This document shows, one piece after another, positions 7,305 through 8,186 of a stretch of 8,186 nucleotides of DNA. Location: the NCBI GenBank assembly GCA_023459435.1, contig JAEWUL010000207.1:1-8186 (forward strand). The letters are read 5' to 3'. Under the pieces are notes generated by a model. It was not told the DNA's origin, did no database searches, and was given only the letters and a program-made list of their open reading frames with translations. Numbering within the stretch: the stretch's first letter is position 1; each line of letters starts with the position of its first letter. Position numbers and translations under genes: made by a program. The DNA comes from Bacteroidota bacterium. Lineage in GTDB: Bacteria; Bacteroidota; Bacteroidia; Bacteroidales; WCHB1-69.

Positions 7305-7434
7305 ATAGATGCCAATCAAATTGATATTGATCTTGCTTAAAGATGTGACATTTACAAATAGGATAATATTTACATCAAATTAACTTTTGAAATCTTTGGG
7401 GGTCTAATTTGTGAAACCAATTATAAAAAAAATC

Positions 7435-7836
7435 ATGAAAAAAAACATTTTGAAATTAACAGTTCTTTTGTTGATTATGTTGACAGGAACAGTGGTAATG
7501 GCTCAGTCATACAAACAAACATTGAACGATCTCAAAGGGGAACTTAAAAACTCTATTTTCCAATCAGAGATCACTTTAAGTGAAGATGGTACTATAACCA
7601 GAACAGACAACAATGGAAACACATTTGTATTTAATATCAAGGATGTAGATACATTCGTTGCTGTTAATGATGGTCTTCATAATGTAATCATTACATTGAA
7701 GACCGGTAAAAAAGCCGTAAATACTGTAAATGGAACTAAGAATGAGTCTGATGTAAATGTATTTTCTTTTACGAATAATACTGAAAGCAAGAAAACACTG
7801 GACTATTTCCAAAAACTCAAAAAAGAGTTTGTTTAA
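7435..7836 (+). CDS. Small exported protein of unknown function
   Basis: I do not recognise this 133-aa protein. The first 24 residues form a clear signal peptide: MKKN, then a hydrophobic core LKLTVLLLIMLTGTVVM, then a signal peptidase I-like site after VMA, before QSY. The mature part of about 110 aa looks mostly beta, with strands around SEITLSEDGTITRT (44-57), NTFVFNIKDVDTFV (62-75) and HNVIITLKTGKK (82-93). It ends in a charged, probably helical tail (SKKTLDYFQKLKKEFV, 118-133). It has no Cys in the mature part and no lipobox, so it is probably soluble in the periplasm. A GTG at 7411 would extend the frame by eight residues, but MKKNILK is the more natural signal-peptide start. It follows yqhD by 130 bases and is closed by a strong terminator. 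A weak TAATATTTAC stretch at 7364-7373 might be part of its promoter. Confidence 0.8.
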   Translation: MKKNILKLTVLLLIMLTGTVVMAQSYKQTLNDLKGELKNSIFQSEITLSEDGTITRTDNNGNTFVFNIKDVDTFVAVNDGLHNVIITLKTGKKAVNTVNGTKNESDVNVFSFTNNTESKKTLDYFQKLKKEFV

Positions 7837-7858
7837 TCAATTGTAATGGTAGTCGACT

Positions 7859-7891
7859 AAAAGGGAGCCTTTATGTATGCTCCCTTTTTTT
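7859..7891 (+). terminator. Intrinsic terminator after the small exported protein gene
   Basis: A 10-bp perfect stem (aaaagggagc at 7859-7868 with gctccctttt at 7879-7888) encloses a 10-base loop and continues into T residues to 7891. It begins 22 bases after the stop codon at 7836 and separates that gene from the next one. Confidence 0.9.
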
Positions 7892-7964
7892 ATTAACCAT
7901 AACGTTTTGGTTGATTACTATTATTACAAACAACCCAACAGGGCTCCTTTCATATATTTTTTTA

Positions 7965-7972
7965 TATATTTG
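7965..7972 (+). promoter_or_regulatory. -7 promoter element of the last gene
   Basis: TATATTTG, followed by CA, matches TAnnTTTG exactly and ends 18 bases before the ATG at 7991, predicting a leader of about 12 bases. A new promoter is expected here because a strong terminator lies just upstream. No convincing -33 TTG is seen. Confidence 0.55.
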
Positions 7973-7990
7973 CATTCTGATTTCTATACT

Positions 7991-8186
7991 ATGAATAAAT
8001 ATTTTCAATTTCTGTTTCTGTTTTTACCATTTTTGTCAATATCAGCACAAAATATTTCACAGATCGAGCCGGTAAACTATATATTTGATGATGCTATTAA
8101 AAGCGTTAAAGTCACATTGTTAGGGCAATCTTTTGGACAGCCGATTTTAAAAATTGGATCTGGGGATCAATTGGAATTGGTTTTTG
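7991..8186 (+). CDS. Exported protein resembling the T9SS plug protein (DUF5103) family, 3' partial
   Basis: The frame opens at ATG 7991 and runs off the window with 65 complete codons visible. MNKYFQFLFLFLPFLSISAQ is a signal peptide, with likely cleavage around SISA/QN. The mature start NISQIEPVNYIFDDAIKSVKV, then GQPILKIGSGDQLELVF, resembles the beginning of DUF5103 proteins, where an IKSV-type strand is followed by a P-I-(I/L)-(R/K)-L-G segment and a hydrophobic strand. That family includes the plug protein found blocking the SprA translocon of the type IX secretion system in Flavobacterium johnsoniae. Only the first part is visible, so the assignment is tentative. Export is much surer than the family. 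A promoter element lies 18 bases upstream. Confidence 0.6.
   Translation, partial: MNKYFQFLFLFLPFLSISAQNISQIEPVNYIFDDAIKSVKVTLLGQSFGQPILKIGSGDQLELVF

Noticed and set aside
7305..7434. Possible terminator or small RNA between yqhD and the exported protein gene
   Set aside because: The only hairpin seen (atctt/aagat near 7331-7343) is a 5-bp AT-rich stem without a T tract.
7576..7812. Minus-strand 78-codon frame opposite the small exported protein
   Set aside because: The plus-strand gene has a signal peptide and a terminator. The opposite frame has neither and looks like random low-complexity sequence.

Overview
The window comes from a member of the Bacteroidota. It contains a secreted protease with a C-terminal type IX secretion (T9SS) sorting domain and what looks like the start of a T9SS plug protein gene. 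Two starts are preceded by TAnnTTTG promoter elements of the Bacteroidota type, and I see no Shine-Dalgarno sequence at the starts. The DNA is AT-rich. I cannot place it below phylum; a flavobacterial-type lineage is plausible.

Layout, left to right. (1) 1-1451 (+): the 3' part of a large secreted C10-family (streptopain-like) cysteine peptidase with two CUB-like modules and a T9SS sorting tail, closed by a strong intrinsic terminator at 1474-1502. (2) 1549-4197 (+): rfbB (dTDP-glucose 4,6-dehydratase), a FemAB/GNAT-like acyltransferase overlapping it by ATGA, and upp (uracil phosphoribosyltransferase), which may have its own promoter. (3) 4217-5993 (-): a probable two-gene operon, convergent to upp, made of a PurK-family ATP-grasp protein followed by a DEDDh 3'-5' exonuclease. 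(4) 6159-7304 (+): a YqhD-type NADPH-dependent aldehyde reductase, divergent from purK. (5) 7435-7836 (+): a small exported protein of unknown function, followed by a second strong terminator at 7859-7891. (6) 7991-8186 (+): the start of an exported protein resembling the DUF5103/T9SS plug family, cut by the window end.

The genes cover several housekeeping jobs: envelope sugar and peptide or glycan modification, pyrimidine salvage, purine synthesis, nucleic-acid trimming and aldehyde detoxification. They sit between two genes linked to protein secretion. I see no mobile element, CRISPR array, tRNA, rRNA or defence island, and no gene-free stretch over 300 bases; the longest gap is 165 bases, between purK and yqhD. 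I do not see a clear undescribed system. The best leads are the PurK-family protein, in which many signature residues are replaced, the Asp-to-Glu change in the exonuclease ExoII motif with its basic N-terminal extension, and the tightly coupled rfbB/FemAB-like pair.
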